A stretch of 64,000 nt of DNA from positions 5,604,401-5,668,400 of the forward strand of contig JAMXIF010000032.1 of the NCBI GenBank assembly GCA_028583685.1, written 5' to 3'. The translations under genes were made by a program, and so were the position numbers. Under the pieces are notes generated by a model. That model saw only the letters and a list, made by a program, of their open reading frames with translations, was not told the origin of the DNA and made no database searches. Of the stretch, positions 1 to 10,432 are shown one piece after another; position 1 is the first letter of the stretch, and every line of letters starts with the position of its first letter. The stretch comes from Petaurus breviceps papuanus (taxonomy: Eukaryota > Chordata > Mammalia > Diprotodontia > Petauridae).

Positions 1-31
1 TTGTGACCCCAACTCTCCTTGCCTCCAACCT

Positions 32-550
32 GAGGCAGCTAGGTGGCAGAGTGGATAGAGTGTTGGAAAACACTCAGTCAGGAAACAGTCAGGAAGTTGT
101 TCAGTTGCTTTTTAGTTGTGTCTGACTCTTTATGATCTTATTTGGGGTTTTTCTTGACAAAGATACTGGAGTGGTTTGTCATTTCCTTCTCCAGCTCTTT
201 TTACAGGTGAGGAAACTGAGGCAAACAGGGTTAGGGGACTTGCCCAGGGTCCCACAACTAGTAAGTGTTTTAGGCCAGATTTGAACTCAGGAAGAGAAAT
301 CTTCTTGACTCCAGACCTGGCATTCAGCCCACTGCACCACCTAGCTGCCCCAAATATTAGGATTAGAATTGGGAAGATCCAACTTCAAAACTGGTCTCAG
401 TCAATAACTATTTGATTCTGAGCAAGTCATTTAACCTCTGTCTGCTTCAGTTTCTCAATTGTAAAATACTCCCCCCACCCCCACCTCCCAGGATTGTAGT
501 GAGGATCAAATGACATAATGGTACCTGGCACATAGTAGATACTAGCTCTT
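32..550 (+). repeat. Mar1/MIR-type SINE split by an antisense Mar1
   Basis: The tRNA-like head (ggcagctaggtggcagagtg) lies at about 32-95. The CORE/tail part (gagcaagtcatttaacctc, tttctcaattgtaaaatac, then gtgaggatcaaatgacataatg) resumes after about 351. The gap is filled by the antisense SINE listed next. I could not define target duplications. Confidence 0.6.
96..350 (-). repeat. Mar1 CORE-SINE, antisense
   Basis: This reads tail to head on the + strand: gttgttcagttg…tgtctgactct…, then tactggagtggtttg, gaggaaactgaggcaaac, cttgcccagggtcc, and the inverted head ccacctagctgcccc. This order is typical of Mar1, a marsupial CORE-SINE whose 3' end resembles Bov-B/RTE LINEs (family knowledge). Confidence 0.75.
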
Positions 551-614
551 ATTTTTGTCTGGCCTGTTCTCTTAATCACTAGCAACTGCTATTCAATTGA
601 ATAGCATTCATCTG

Positions 615-790
615 AACTGCATTCAATCAATCAATATTTATTAGCAACTTTATATGTTCCAGGCACTATGCTAAGCACTGAGGATACAAAGAAAGACAGA
701 GGGCAGCTCCTGATTTCAAGAAATTTGCCTTTAAACAGGGGAGATGATACACAAATATTTAGACACAACCAGGAGTTATACTGAGTATAT
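615..790 (-). repeat. L2 LINE 3' end, antisense
   Basis: The order aatatttattagcaac, tccaggcactatgctaagc, gaggatacaaagaaagac, cagctcctgatttcaag is the reverse complement of the L2 3' UTR (agctcc…gtatcccc…gcctggcaca…aataaat). The copy is old, 5'-truncated and non-coding. Confidence 0.6.
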
Positions 791-1611
791 GAAGGAACTT
801 TGAAAGTTTCCTTTGATTCTGCCATGCAGTTGGTAATACCTTTAAAGTTCTTCCCCCTTTCTAAGAACAAATTGATTCAAGTATTTGCCACTGGTTAAGA
901 GAAAGAGAGGGGCTTGCCTCAACCTTTGGTGATCTCATGCCAATACATCAATAGCGTAAGCATTCTTTCCCATTACAGGAAAGTTGGCTGGTTTTCAAGA
1001 TGGCCATTCTCAGCTGTGTTAAGTTACATATAGTTATGGGTACACAAAGTTCTGCATGTTCTCAGTAGATGGTCAGGAGTGATTGGCATGCACAATCTGT
1101 CTCTTTCAATGTTGACACAGGCTCAAGGGTAGCATTTACAAAGTGCTTTCAGCATTCCAGTCCTTTCTTTGCTTGCACAGCTGGTGTTTACAAAAAAGAC
1201 TGGAGACTTGGATTCACAGTCACCATACAAAGACAACATGTAGATCACTTGGGGCTCTACTCTTCCACATGCCCCCTAGGACTTCATGCTGTAATAGAGA
1301 TAATAGGACATAAATAATATCCTGATGAATGTGCAATGGAGGATGAGCAGATTTTCCTAGCTTTCTACTGGGGAAAGAAAGCTGGGGACTCCCTTTGACT
1401 GGTTTAGTGTCTGTTTCAAGCACACACGATTCCTGCTCAGCAGTCAACCAAAAAACAGTCTTTCCATCATCTAGTGATAAGTCAACAGGAAATAGTGATA
1501 AAGGAATTGCATATGCTCCTAAGTTGCTGGAGTTCACATAGGGGATTGTATTAATCAGAGCTCCCTATCATACTCATTAGGACTATGCTTTCATTGGTCA
1601 ACTATCCCGCA
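790..1611. other. Unrecognised sequence
   Basis: No element was recognised. Open frames on either strand are short (at most about 105 codons) and show no domain or splice context. Composition is ordinary. It may include very old repeat remains. Confidence 0.4.
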
Positions 1612-1757
1612 TTACAAATGAATGAATGAAAAGCATTTATTGAGTGTTTACCATGTGCCAAGTCCTGTGCTAAGTACGGGGGTTAGAAGTACAAAAGACT
1701 GATAGTTCCTGTCCTCCAGGAGCTTACAGTCTATAAGGGAGTGGTGCCAAAGAAAGG
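1612..1757 (-). repeat. L2 LINE 3' end, antisense
   Basis: The landmarks aatgaatgaatgaaaagc, tttattgagtgtttaccatg, gtgctaagtacggggg and caggagcttacagtc are the inverted L2 3' end, including its (tgaa)-type terminal repeat. Confidence 0.7.
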
Positions 1758-2920
1758 AGTTATGACCTAGCAAAACACAAAGATGGTTAGTGAAACAATA
1801 GGGCAGTCCATTGAAATTCCCTTTCTAGAGGCAATGGTAGTGTTATTTTGATTATAATTCTCAGAGCGAAAGTTAGAAGAGGGTGGGGAACAGGGTAAGG
1901 GGATATGAGGTTGGTATGAAGATGAAGACTCACGGTTCCAGGGAATGCAGAGCTCAGTGGCAAAGCTCCTTCAAGGCAGGTTCTCCCAGGCTGGTCTGAT
2001 TTGAAGGGTGGCAAAATGGCAATGGTAGTAGACCCAGTAAGTCATGTTATTCTCAAATTCCTTCCTACATGTGTGGGATAAAATGAATTTCAAGGATAGG
2101 GATTATGGGTTGTCTGTCTGATTCACAATTCTAGACTCTATGCTAAACCTCAGCTCTTTAATAACTTGTGATTTTGTTGATGAACGTTCTCTCCCAAACT
2201 GATGCAAATTCTGACCTCATTTCATCTTGACATACGGCTTTCATGAGTTTCTATTCCCCTTGTCTCCCTTCCCACTACCTGATTGCCAACTTTGTGGCAA
2301 TGAACCTCTTCACTTTGCTAGGCTATGCCTCAGACAACGTTAATTTCACCAAGCCAATACCTGAAACTTTTCTAGCTTAATAGGGCCTACCAAAACCTTC
2401 CTTATACTACCAGACTCTTTATGAATTCAAGGTCACTTCTGTGCCACAATGGCCCTTTTTCTGTTTGGGTCAAAGTTTTATCCTTCTTTTGAGACCTTAG
2501 AACTTGAGACAGTTCTTAGTGAGGAAGAGGGTTTTGTTTGCAGAAGAAATCGACTTAAAAATATCCTGTGTCTTATTTGTCAGAAATGAATTTTTCTGGG
2601 GTTGATTTAAACTCAATATACCTTGGGACCTTTTTTTTTTAATGTACACACAGGGTTTTCATAATAATGTTGAATTTAGTTCATTTGTCATTTTGAGCAG
2701 TGCTCCTATACAGTATTCACTGCCAGAATTTGAGATGGCTACAGATGATATATTATTTTGAAAGAACACTTTTTTATTATTCAAATCTTTTATCTAAATT
2801 TTATTTTATTTTATTGAGTTTGCAACCTAAGTCACAATAGACTGTATTATTGTGGTAGTCTCCCCTCTCCTCCCTTCTCTAACACACACAAACACAGAGT
2901 TCTTGACTTTATTTGTTAAG
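1758..2920. other. Unrecognised sequence
   Basis: No gene or named repeat was identified. It is AT-rich near 2560-2830, with a short tttta-rich run at 2785-2815. There is no coding signal. Confidence 0.4.
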
Positions 2921-3150
2921 TTGTTATTCATCTATTTTTCAGTCTTGTCTTACTCTTTGTGACTCTATTTGAGGTTTTCTTGACAAATTTCCTGACCATT
3001 TCCTTTTCCAGTTCATTTTATAAATAAGGAAACTGAGGCAGACAGGGTTAAGTGACTTGCTCAAGGTCATTTAGCTAGTAAGTGTCTGAGGACAGATGTG
3101 AACTCAGGTCTTCCTAATTCCAGGTCCTGCACTCTATCCACTGGGCCTCT
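2921..3150 (-). repeat. Mar1 CORE-SINE, antisense
   Basis: It reads ttgttattcatc…cttactctttgtgactct, gaggttttcttgacaaa, aaggaaactgaggcagac, gtgacttgctcaaggtca, ctgcactctatccactggg. The Bov-B-like tail is at the left and the tRNA-like head at the right. Divergence is moderate. Confidence 0.7.
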
Positions 3151-3643
3151 CTTATTGATTTTCTGTCCCTCTCCTCATTTTGTTGAGTATGAGAAAGGAA
3201 GCAAGTGGCATAAAGGATCAAATTGCTCCCATCTTTTAAAAAAAATTTCCTCACATTTAAGATGAGGGCTTAGACTAGATAATCTTTAATATTGCTTCCG
3301 CTTTTAAAAGAAATACTCCTCTTTGATATGTGGGACCAGTACTCTTGGTTGTATAGAAAGTAATTCCTCTCCACAGGTGACAGGTGGCATGCCATGCTGA
3401 CTGGTGTCATCTTAGCACAGCGTCGGGCAGCATTAAAGAGAAAGTGTAAAATCTACCTTGTTGAAATTGAGGGTAGGAGTTTCTATGCAGCAATCTATGT
3501 TTCATGCTAGGTATTTAATAAATGCTTGGGAAAAGGGGATGAAATGTACAATAGGGTCATAGAAGTAACTAGGAAAGGAGGAATAGATAATTCCTAGTTA
3601 GGAATTTGTAGTCATTGATTTAGCATGGGGTATGAGGGATTCA
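3151..3643. other. Unrecognised sequence
   Basis: Non-coding sequence with no recognised repeat. A weak L2-like end (ggtatttaataaatgcttgg) lies at about 3510-3530. Confidence 0.4.
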
Positions 3644-3651
3644 GACTAGAT

Positions 3652-3835
3652 TAGGGGTTTAAAAATACTTTTTGTGTGTGTCATGAACCCCTTTGGCAGT
3701 CTTCTAAAGGAACCATTCTCAGAATGATGTCTTTAAATGCATAAATTAAAACACAGAATTACAAATAAAACAAATTACATTGAAATTAATTATTAGTGAA
3801 TAACAAATCCATGCATAATAGGTTAAGAACACCTG
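3652..3835. mobile_element. Non-autonomous hAT (Charlie-like) miniature element
   Basis: The termini are imperfectly inverted: taggggtttaaaaatac on the left and ggttaagaacacctg on the right. They are flanked by an 8-bp duplication, gactagat (3644-3651) and gattagat (3836-3843), 7 of 8 matching. Eight-bp duplications and CAGGGGTTcttaac-type ends are typical of hAT elements. There is no coding capacity. The internal phrase tcatgaacccctttggcagt also recalls abundant mammalian Charlie-type elements. Confidence 0.65.
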
Positions 3836-3920
3836 GATTAGATCAACTTCTTCTAGAAAAGGATATTTCCTTGGTGAGACCAAGCCAAAACTCAGGTTTG
3901 TATCAGGATACTATTCGTGT

Positions 3921-4352
3921 GTAATGCCAATGTGATACCCATAGCAGCTGCTATGAATATGCATATGTATTTCCAGGACAAATTTGCAAAATATAATAAA
4001 CTCTCTTCCTCAAAGGCAAAACCAAAATATTTCTTTGGAACCTCACTATTGGAATGCCAGGAAGTAAGATTTAACAAGGTACTCATCACCAATCTAGGGA
4101 GTGCTGACATTTTAAGCATTCTTTCTGTCAGGCCTCTCCACAAACAAGTTCCCCTAGGTAAGTTCCTCCCTCTGTTCTCTGCTCTTCCTCTCCTGCTCTG
4201 TTTCAGTCTTGCTCTCTGCTCAATTGGGCAAGTTCCTCCCACACTGGACTCCATATGACTCAGGTTGTACCACAGCTGTGAGCTGAGCCAGAGCTCAGAG
4301 CCGGTCATATGGGCCTATTAATGGGTGGGGAAGATCTTCCCATTCCATTAAC
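3921..4352 (-). mobile_element. Solo LTR of an endogenous retrovirus (fossil)
   Basis: Read on the minus strand it starts tgttaatggaatgggaagat and ends near gctgctatgggtatcaca. It is colinear with the sense LTR at about 29.03-29.52 kb: aagatcttccc, then ataggcc-atatg, then agcaactgctat. It is a non-coding fossil with no internal retroviral region beside it. The exact ends are uncertain by about 10 bases, and the class (ERV1-like?) is not resolved. Confidence 0.55.
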
Positions 4353-4987
4353 AAAATGGCAACAGGAGGCTCTATAAGCAATGCAAGTTTGAAGCACTTT
4401 AGGGGTCATTGTCTATTCAAAACCATAGTTCCTAAGCCCTTACTGAGATATTGACCTTTGCAGTGTCTACCAGGGAACACAGTTATTTGAAGTAAAAAAA
4501 CAAAAACAAAAACATTTAATCAAACAGGATAGCATATTGAGTAAAAAGTTTTCTCCCAGGTATATATACTAAACAACTGAGGTTGCCATATTGCCAATGT
4601 GGCAAGGGACACAAGCAAAGGACTCTTATGACCAAAGAATGTGCATGGAAGGATACACATGTAGCCACAGGAAATGCATGACCAGATAGATACACATGGA
4701 ACATATATGGCTAAAGGACATAGAGCAACTTATGGCTCCCAAACTGCAGAACCACTACCTTTTGGTGATGTCAGTGCTGTTCCCTCGTGGGTACTCCTGT
4801 TGGACTGCTCTCTGCTAAACTGGTCTCTGCTGGGGTAGTGGAGATAGACATCTTCCTGCTGTCTATAGATCTTCATCTGTGATATGACTTCTTTGTTGAG
4901 TTACTATTGTACTCTACTGCCACAAGCTGGTTTTTAGCAAGAACTCAGCTTCTTAGTAGGGGGAAGAGTCTGAGACTCTGAAAGTTC
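4353..4987. other. Unrecognised sequence
   Basis: No named repeat or gene. A run of adenines with interruptions lies near 4494-4515. Several spaced acacatg-type words at 4600-4700 suggest an old, unidentified repeat. Confidence 0.35.
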
Positions 4988-4995
4988 CTTTAGAC

Positions 4996-5198
4996 CAGGG
5001 TGGGGAACCTGTGGCCTCAAGACCACATGTAACTCTCTAGGTCCTCAAGTGCAGCCCTTTGGCTGAACCCAAACTTCACAGAACAAATCCCCTTAATAAA
5101 AGGATTTGCTCTGTAAAACTTGGACTCCGTAAAAAAGGTCACACCCAAGGACCTAGACGGCCACATGTGACCTCAAGACCACAGGTTCTCCATCCCTG
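4996..5198. mobile_element. Fold-back hAT miniature element (203 bp)
   Basis: Two arms of about 95 bases are inverted copies of each other around an 11-base centre (ccttaataaaa). The left arm begins cagggtggggaacctgtgg. The right arm ends ccacaggttctccatccctg. The flanks carry the 8-bp duplication ctttagac (4988-4995) and ctttagat (5199-5206). The CAGGG ends and 8-bp duplication point to the hAT superfamily. Transcribed RNA could fold into one long hairpin. A second copy lies at 11086-11267. Confidence 0.8.
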
Positions 5199-5209
5199 CT
5201 TTAGATATA

Positions 5210-5762
5210 GTCCCAGGTACTCTCTTTAGTTCATTTGAAATATAGATTCCAGTCACCTGTGTCCACTTAGAAAGTGATAGAGGCCTATAAACACTGGCCT
5301 GTCTTTTTGACCTTTTTACCTGTTGACACCAAGGATTTTGATATTTATACTTTTATTTGAATTATGGTCCTCAAATTTCTTTTAATTCTCATCACAGCCC
5401 TCTACCAGGAAACTTTATCTTTTCAAATTATCCTGGAGATCCCATTTAGCAAATCTTTAAAAGGTTGCTGAGCTGCGTTGAAGGCATTCTTTGCAAACCC
5501 CATAACACCCTGTTTCCACATAAATATATTTGAGATCAATACTGACAAAGGCCATTTGGGACTTGTTGAGTGGGAGAACTTTGCTTTCCTTTTCACTAAC
5601 AACCAAAATGACCATTCTCTCTACATATTCAAGGTCCATGGGAAAATCAGCAACTTGTTGTCAACCTGAGAAAATGGCTCTACGTCAGCAGGTAGGATAG
5701 TCAAATTCATTAAAAAATTGGCCACATGTGGGAAATGGAATCATCAACTCATATAATATTAG
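5210..5762. other. Unrecognised sequence
   Basis: Non-coding and AT-rich, with no repeat family recognised. Two overlapping frames of about 60 codons on opposite strands (5457-5669) have no features of a gene. Confidence 0.4.
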
Positions 5763-5771
5763 AAGTAGAAG

Positions 5772-5943
5772 GGGCAGTTAGGTGGTACAGTGAATAGAGC
5801 ACCGGCCCTGGAGTCAGGAGGACCTGAGTTCAAATTTGACCTCAGACACTTGGCATACTTACTAGCTGTGTGACCTTAGGCAAGTCACTTAACCCCAATT
5901 GCCTTGCCATCCTCCCTCCAAAAAAAAAATTTAAAGGGAAAAA
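5772..5943 (+). repeat. tRNA-derived poly(A) SINE (WSINE1/SINE1 type)
   Basis: The head gggcagttaggtggtacag is followed by ggccctggagtcaggagg, the B-box-like gagttcaaatttg, ctagctgtgtgacctt, cacttaaccccaattgcc, and an A-rich tail. A 9-bp duplication aagtagaag flanks it (5763-5771 and 5944-5952). The poly(A) tail and duplication indicate L1-driven insertion. Confidence 0.85.
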
Positions 5944-6021
5944 AAGTAGAAGAGATCATCTCATCCCTCTCTCTCATTCAATAGATATAAATTCAATAAA
6001 ACTTGCTAATTCTTCATCTAG

Positions 6022-6420
6022 ATGTCAGAGTAGAAAGAATGCTGGGCCTGGAGTCAATAAGTAAAAATTTATTCAAGTGCCTACCATGTGCTGGGGCACT
6101 GTGCTAAGTTCTGGGGATATAAAAAAGAGGCGAAAAACAATTCCTGCCTATCTTATAGTTTAGTGGGGAAGACAACAACATGTAAACAAATATATACAAA
6201 ACCAACTGCAACAGTTAAGATATAATTTTAGACCCTTACCATCTGTATGACCTTAGGCAAGTTACTTCATTTCTCTATACTTCAGTTTCCTCATCTGTGA
6301 AATAGGGATAATAATAGTGCCTACCTTCCAAGGTTGTTGTGAGCACAAAATAAGCTAATATTTTAAAACACATTGCAAATATTAAAGCATTATACGTATG
6401 TGGTAACTATTATTATTTTC
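6022..6420 (+). repeat. MIR/Ther1 SINE interrupted by an L2 3' end
   Basis: The head gaatgctgggcctggagtca ends at about 6057. The body resumes at about 6230 with ctgtatgaccttaggcaagt, tttcctcatctgtgaaatag and gttgttgtgagcacaaaata, ending in a long tail to about 6420. Between them lies an inverted L2 3' end, listed separately. Confidence 0.65.
6058..6215 (-). repeat. L2 LINE 3' end, antisense, inside MIR
   Basis: The landmarks aaaatttattcaagtgcc, taccatgtgctggggcac, gtgctaagttctggggata and ttagtggggaagacaacaac mark the inverted L2 3' UTR. Its position between the two halves of one MIR suggests insertion into the older SINE. Confidence 0.6.
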
Positions 6421-6885
6421 ACTATCATTATTACTATTATTGACTCTGGACTTTCTTGTTTTGCCTAGTCAAACTCATCTATAAGTGAGAAGCTCTGAAG
6501 AGTGGGTAGCAGACATAAAAAGGGCCAGGAAAAGCATTTGGGCTTAGATAAGTGTTAATGACAATTGAAGAAAGCCCAGGGGTCATCTTAGTACCTTGTA
6601 TTCTTGAGATCCAGGCCAAGGGAGGTAGATAGGTTGGAGATTCGGGCCCCAAGGAAGAAGACTCCTCTGCCTCCAAAGGTCTTAAATGATTGTGAATGAG
6701 CCTACCCAATTTAATTTGAGATTGGTCTATGGCTGGGATTGGTCTATGGTACTGCGATTAGAAAACCGCTAAGGAGGATAAGGAATGTTCTGTTTTGAGT
6801 CCTGTGTGGACCAATGATCTTTACATAGAGAAAAATGTCATTCTAGGTCTAGCAGACTGAATCTTCCCTCACAAAGGAATAAACT
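6421..6885. other. Unrecognised sequence
   Basis: No gene or repeat recognised. A 14-base direct repeat, gattggtctatggc/t, occurs at about 6721-6747. Confidence 0.4.
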
Positions 6886-7189
6886 AGCCAGATGTAGTGG
6901 TACATCTCTGTAATCCCTGCTGCTGAAGAAGCTGAAACTGGTAGATCATTTGAACTCAAGAGTTCCGAGATGCAGTAGGTCTAAAATTAATTGGTTATCA
7001 ACAACAGTATGATGAATCCTTGGGAGCATAGTGCTGCACAAGGTGGGATGAGAACTGGTCCAGGTCAGAAATAGAGCAGGTCAAAACTTCTGTGCTAATT
7101 AGCAATGGTATCAGGCCCATCAGTGACCTCTACACTGAGTGAGTTAGGGAGACCCAGTCACAAAAAATAAAATAAAATAAAATAAAAAA
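6886..7189 (+). pseudogene. 7SL (SRP) RNA retropseudogene, nearly full length
   Basis: It is colinear with vertebrate 7SL RNA over its whole length. The Alu domain reads agccagatgtagtggtacat, ctgtaatccctgctgctg, gatcatttgaactcaag. The S domain at about 7052-7117 reads gaactggtccaggtcagaa, agagcaggtcaaaacttctg. The 3' end is gggagacccagtca, followed by an (aaaat)n tail at about 7162-7189. Many differences are transitions at former CpG sites, so the copy is old. It is retroposed rather than a working SRP RNA gene, because it is diverged and A-tailed. No clear target duplication was found. Confidence 0.8.
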
Positions 7190-7560
7190 GCTGGAAAGGC
7201 ACAAACCATTAATCACTAGGCCAACCCAGAGAGAGTGGGAAACAACCCGTATGTTGGAAACTTACCTCTACTTCTGTAAACCTTGCTTAAAGAGCACACC
7301 ATGGTTGTCTTCCTTCTATTCTGTTTTCTTCTCTTGTTCTCATTTCTATCTTTTTTTATCAGGTCCCTTCAGTTCAGCTATCACCTCTACACAGATGAAT
7401 CCCAAATTGACATATCTAGATCTCATCTCTCTCCTGGGTTCTAGTCCTGTTCAACTAGGTTCAACTCTCTGTTGAAACATTTCCACTGTATCTCAAACTC
7501 AACATATTTAAAAAATTTTTTTTATCTTTCCCTCTAGACCCACTCTTTCTTTTATTCTCC
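7190..7560. other. Unrecognised, possibly L2 ORF2 upstream part
   Basis: Pyrimidine-rich sequence leading into the L2 that follows. The words cacctctacacagatgaatc and cccaaattgacatatctag may belong to the same L2 coding strand, but divergence is too high to be sure. Confidence 0.35.
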
Positions 7561-7771
7561 TTATTTCTATATAAGATACCACCATCCTTGCAATCACCAG
7601 AGCCTCAACTAGGAATCATCCTTAATTTTTCTCTCATTCACGTTCCCTCTCACATGATTATTGAATCTACCCCCACAAAAATCCCTTGCACTTGTAAATT
7701 CCCTTCTTCCACTCACACAGTCATAGCCCTAGTTCAGGTTCTCATCCCTTTTCATCTGGACTATTGAAATA
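7561..7771 (+). repeat. L2 LINE, ORF2 part (left piece)
   Basis: Sense-strand L2/CR1-clade reverse-transcriptase remains lead to ttttcatctggactattg, equivalent to the …LDYCNS… motif. The copy stops at tattgaaata (7762-7771) and resumes at 9160, where an antisense L1 has inserted. It is heavily decayed. Confidence 0.65.
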
Positions 7772-9159
7772 TATATATATATATTATATATGTATAAAAA
7801 TAAATATATTTTGTACATAGTATTTCATTTTTCCAATTATATGTAAAGATAGTTTTCATCATTCATTTTTAATAAGATTTTGCATTCCAAATTCTTTCCC
7901 TCCCTCCTCCCCAAGACAGCAAAGCAATCTGATACAGGTTATACATGTGCAATCACGTTAATTGTATTGCTCCTTAGTTATGTTGTGAAAGAAGAATCAG
8001 AACAAAAGAGAAAAACCATGAGAAAGAAAAAACAAAAAAGTGAAAATAGTATTCTTTGATCTGCATTCAGATTTTGTACTTCTTTCTCTGGATATAAATA
8101 GCATTTTCCATCATGAATCTTTTAGAATTGTCTTGGATCATTGTATTGCTGAGATGAGCCAAGTCTATCATAGTTAATTGTTGCACAATGTTGCTGTTAC
8201 TGTATACAATGTTCTCCTGGTTCTGCTCCCTTCACTCAGCATCAGTTCATCTAAATCTTTTCAGGTTTTTCTGAAATACACCTGTTCATCATTTTTTTTT
8301 GTAGCACAGTAGTATTCCATTACATTGATATTCCATAACTTGTTAAGCCATTCCTCAATTGATGGGCATTCCCTGAATTTCCAATTCTTTGCCACTATAA
8401 ATATTTTTGTACATATAGGTCTTTTCCACCTTGTTATGATCTCTTTGGGATACAGACATAGTAGTAGGATCAAAGGACGTAGTAACTGTATCAAAGAGTA
8501 TGCAAATTTGATTGCCCTTTGAGCATAATTCCAAATTTCTCTTTTAAATGGTTGAATCAGTTCACAACTCCACCAACAATGTGTCCCAATTTTCCCACAT
8601 CTTATCCAACATTTATCATTTTCCTCTTCTGTCATATTAGCCAATCTGATAAGTCTGAGATGGTACTTCAGAGTTGTTTTAATTTTCATTTCTCCAATCA
8701 ATAGTGACTTAGAGCATTTTTTTTCATATGACTACAGAGAGCTTTAATTTCTTTATCTGAAAACTTCCTGTTCATATCTTTTGGCCATTTATCAATTGAG
8801 GAATGACTTGTATTCTTATGAATTTGACTCAATTCTCTATATATTTGAGAAATGAAGATTTTATCAGAAACATGGCTATAAAAATTGTTTCCTAGCTGTC
8901 TCTTTCCTTCTAATCTTGGTTGCATTGGTTTTGTATGTGCAAAATCTCTTTAATGTAATCAAAATTATCCATTTTGTATTTCATGGTGTTCTCTGCCTCT
9001 TATTTGATCACAAGTTCTTCTCTTCTCCTTAGATTTAACAGATAAATTATTCCTTGCTCTCCTAATTTGCTTGGTGTATCACCCTTTATGTCTAAATCAT
9101 GCACCCATTCTGACCTTATCTTGGTCTATGCCTAGTTTCTGCCATACTATTTTCTAGTT
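7772..9159 (-). repeat. L1 LINE, 5'-truncated, antisense, inserted in L2
   Basis: On the minus strand this holds the 3' part of L1 ORF2 and the 3' UTR. Readable ORF2 C-terminal words at about 8261-8701 are LYPKEIITRWKRPICTKIF, EEWLNKLWNINVMEYYCA and KNDEQVYF, matching the usual L1 …WIKKMWHIYTMEYYAAIKNDE… segment. Upstream ORF2 sequence to 9159 is decayed. The target duplication tattgaaata flanks it (7762-7771 and 9160-9169). An AT repeat at 7771-7790 replaces the expected A tail. Confidence 0.85.
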
Positions 9160-9721
9160 TATTGAAATACCTTCTAATTGGTCTCCCTGCATCCAGTCCC
9201 TTCACTCTCCAATCTGTCTTCTAGTTAGCGGCCCAATTGGTATTACTAAAGCACTGGTCTGACTATGTCCCCCCCTTGTTCAAGGCATCTCAATCTAACT
9301 TTCCAGGCTGATTACATACTCTTCTTCTTCCCTCACTTTATTGTCCAGCCAAACTGGATCATTACATATTCCTGGTACTGGGCATTTGATATTTTACCTG
9401 TGTGTCTTTGCAGAAGCTGTTGTCCCCCAGGCCTGGGGTGCTCTCCTCCTTTATTCTCTCTCTTGGAATCCCTAGTGTCCTCCAAGCCTTACTGTAAGTT
9501 TCAATTAAGAGATTTGTCATGAGCCTCCAAATTGTTAGTGCTCCCTGCCTTCCAATCTCCAGTTACTTTGCATTTACTTACTTATGTATGTTGTTTTCTC
9601 CCAGGAGAAAGTAAACTCCTTGAAGGTACAGACTATTTCAGTTTTTTCCTGTATATATTTAGAACCTGGAGATAGTTCCTTAAATACTGGAAGCACTTAA
9701 ATGCTTGTTGAATTGAATTGA
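9160..9721 (+). repeat. L2 LINE 3' end (right piece)
   Basis: It continues the L2 from 7771: cttctaattggtctccctg, aaagcactggtctgacta, ccttgaaggtacagacta, and the terminal ttgttgaattgaattgaa, the characteristic (tgaa)n end of L2. The coding part is eroded. Confidence 0.75.
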
Positions 9722-9955
9722 AGTTGCAAACAGTCAGATTTAGGCTTAAGAAAAAACTTCCTAATGATAAGAGTTATCCAAATGTGGAATGGATCATCAA
9801 AGGGGGCAGTAGGTTCCTCCTCATTGATCATCTTTGAGCAAAAGAAGAATGGTCACTTATAAAGTATGTGGTAGAGGAGGCTCCCATTCAGGTAAAAGTG
9901 AGCCAAATGGCCTCCAGGTTCCCTTCTAACTCTGGGAATCTGGGATTATGCTATT
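9722..9955 (+). repeat. CR1/L3-type LINE 3' end, sense
   Basis: The order aaaaacttcctaatgataag, ccaaatgtggaatggatca, tggtcacttataaagtatg, ccaggttcccttctaactct, gggaatctgggattatg matches the CR1/L3 3' end (…aggtcccttccaactctgagattctatga). It abuts the L2 terminus directly. Confidence 0.65.
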
Positions 9956-10120
9956 TACCAGGCTTATGTCTTAGTCTCTTTAAGCCTCAGGTTGCTCATC
10001 TTGTTAAATGGGGTTAATAATACCCATCCTTTCTTATTTATAGGGTTGTTGTGAGGATCAAATGATATAATGCATGGGAGAAAATGCTTTCAAACTACAA
10101 CACATTATACAAAATGTCAG
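9956..10120 (+). repeat. MIR SINE, sense
   Basis: Landmarks: gcctcaggttgctcatctt, taaatggggttaataatacc, gggttgttgtgaggatcaaa, tgatataatgcatgggag. This is the CORE and L2-like tail of MIR/Ther1 with the head missing. Confidence 0.65.
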
Positions 10121-10184
10121 GGACTAATCAATTCGTTAAGATAATGTGAAGAACAGTATAAAGTAACAGCAACACTAGCATATA

Positions 10185-10432
10185 TCATTTAAAGATTGTC
10201 AAAGTACTTTACAAGCATTATCTCATTTGTACCTCATAATATACCAGTAAGGTTGGTGGTATAGTTATTATTATCTCAGTTTTATAGACAAGGAAACTGT
10301 GACTAGGAGATGTTATGTTACTTGCCTAAAGTCATACAGCTGCTAGAAAGTGCCAGAGGAGAGGTTTGAACTGATGTCTTCTGAACTCTGGATCTAGTAT
10401 ATATCACTATGTTACATTGCAACTCTTCATAG
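10185..10432 (-). repeat. MIR SINE, antisense
   Basis: It reads aaagtactttacaagcatta, tctcagttttatagacaag, gaaactgtgactaggag, cttgcctaaagtcataca, gaggtttgaactgatgtc in the inverted MIR order. Confidence 0.7.
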
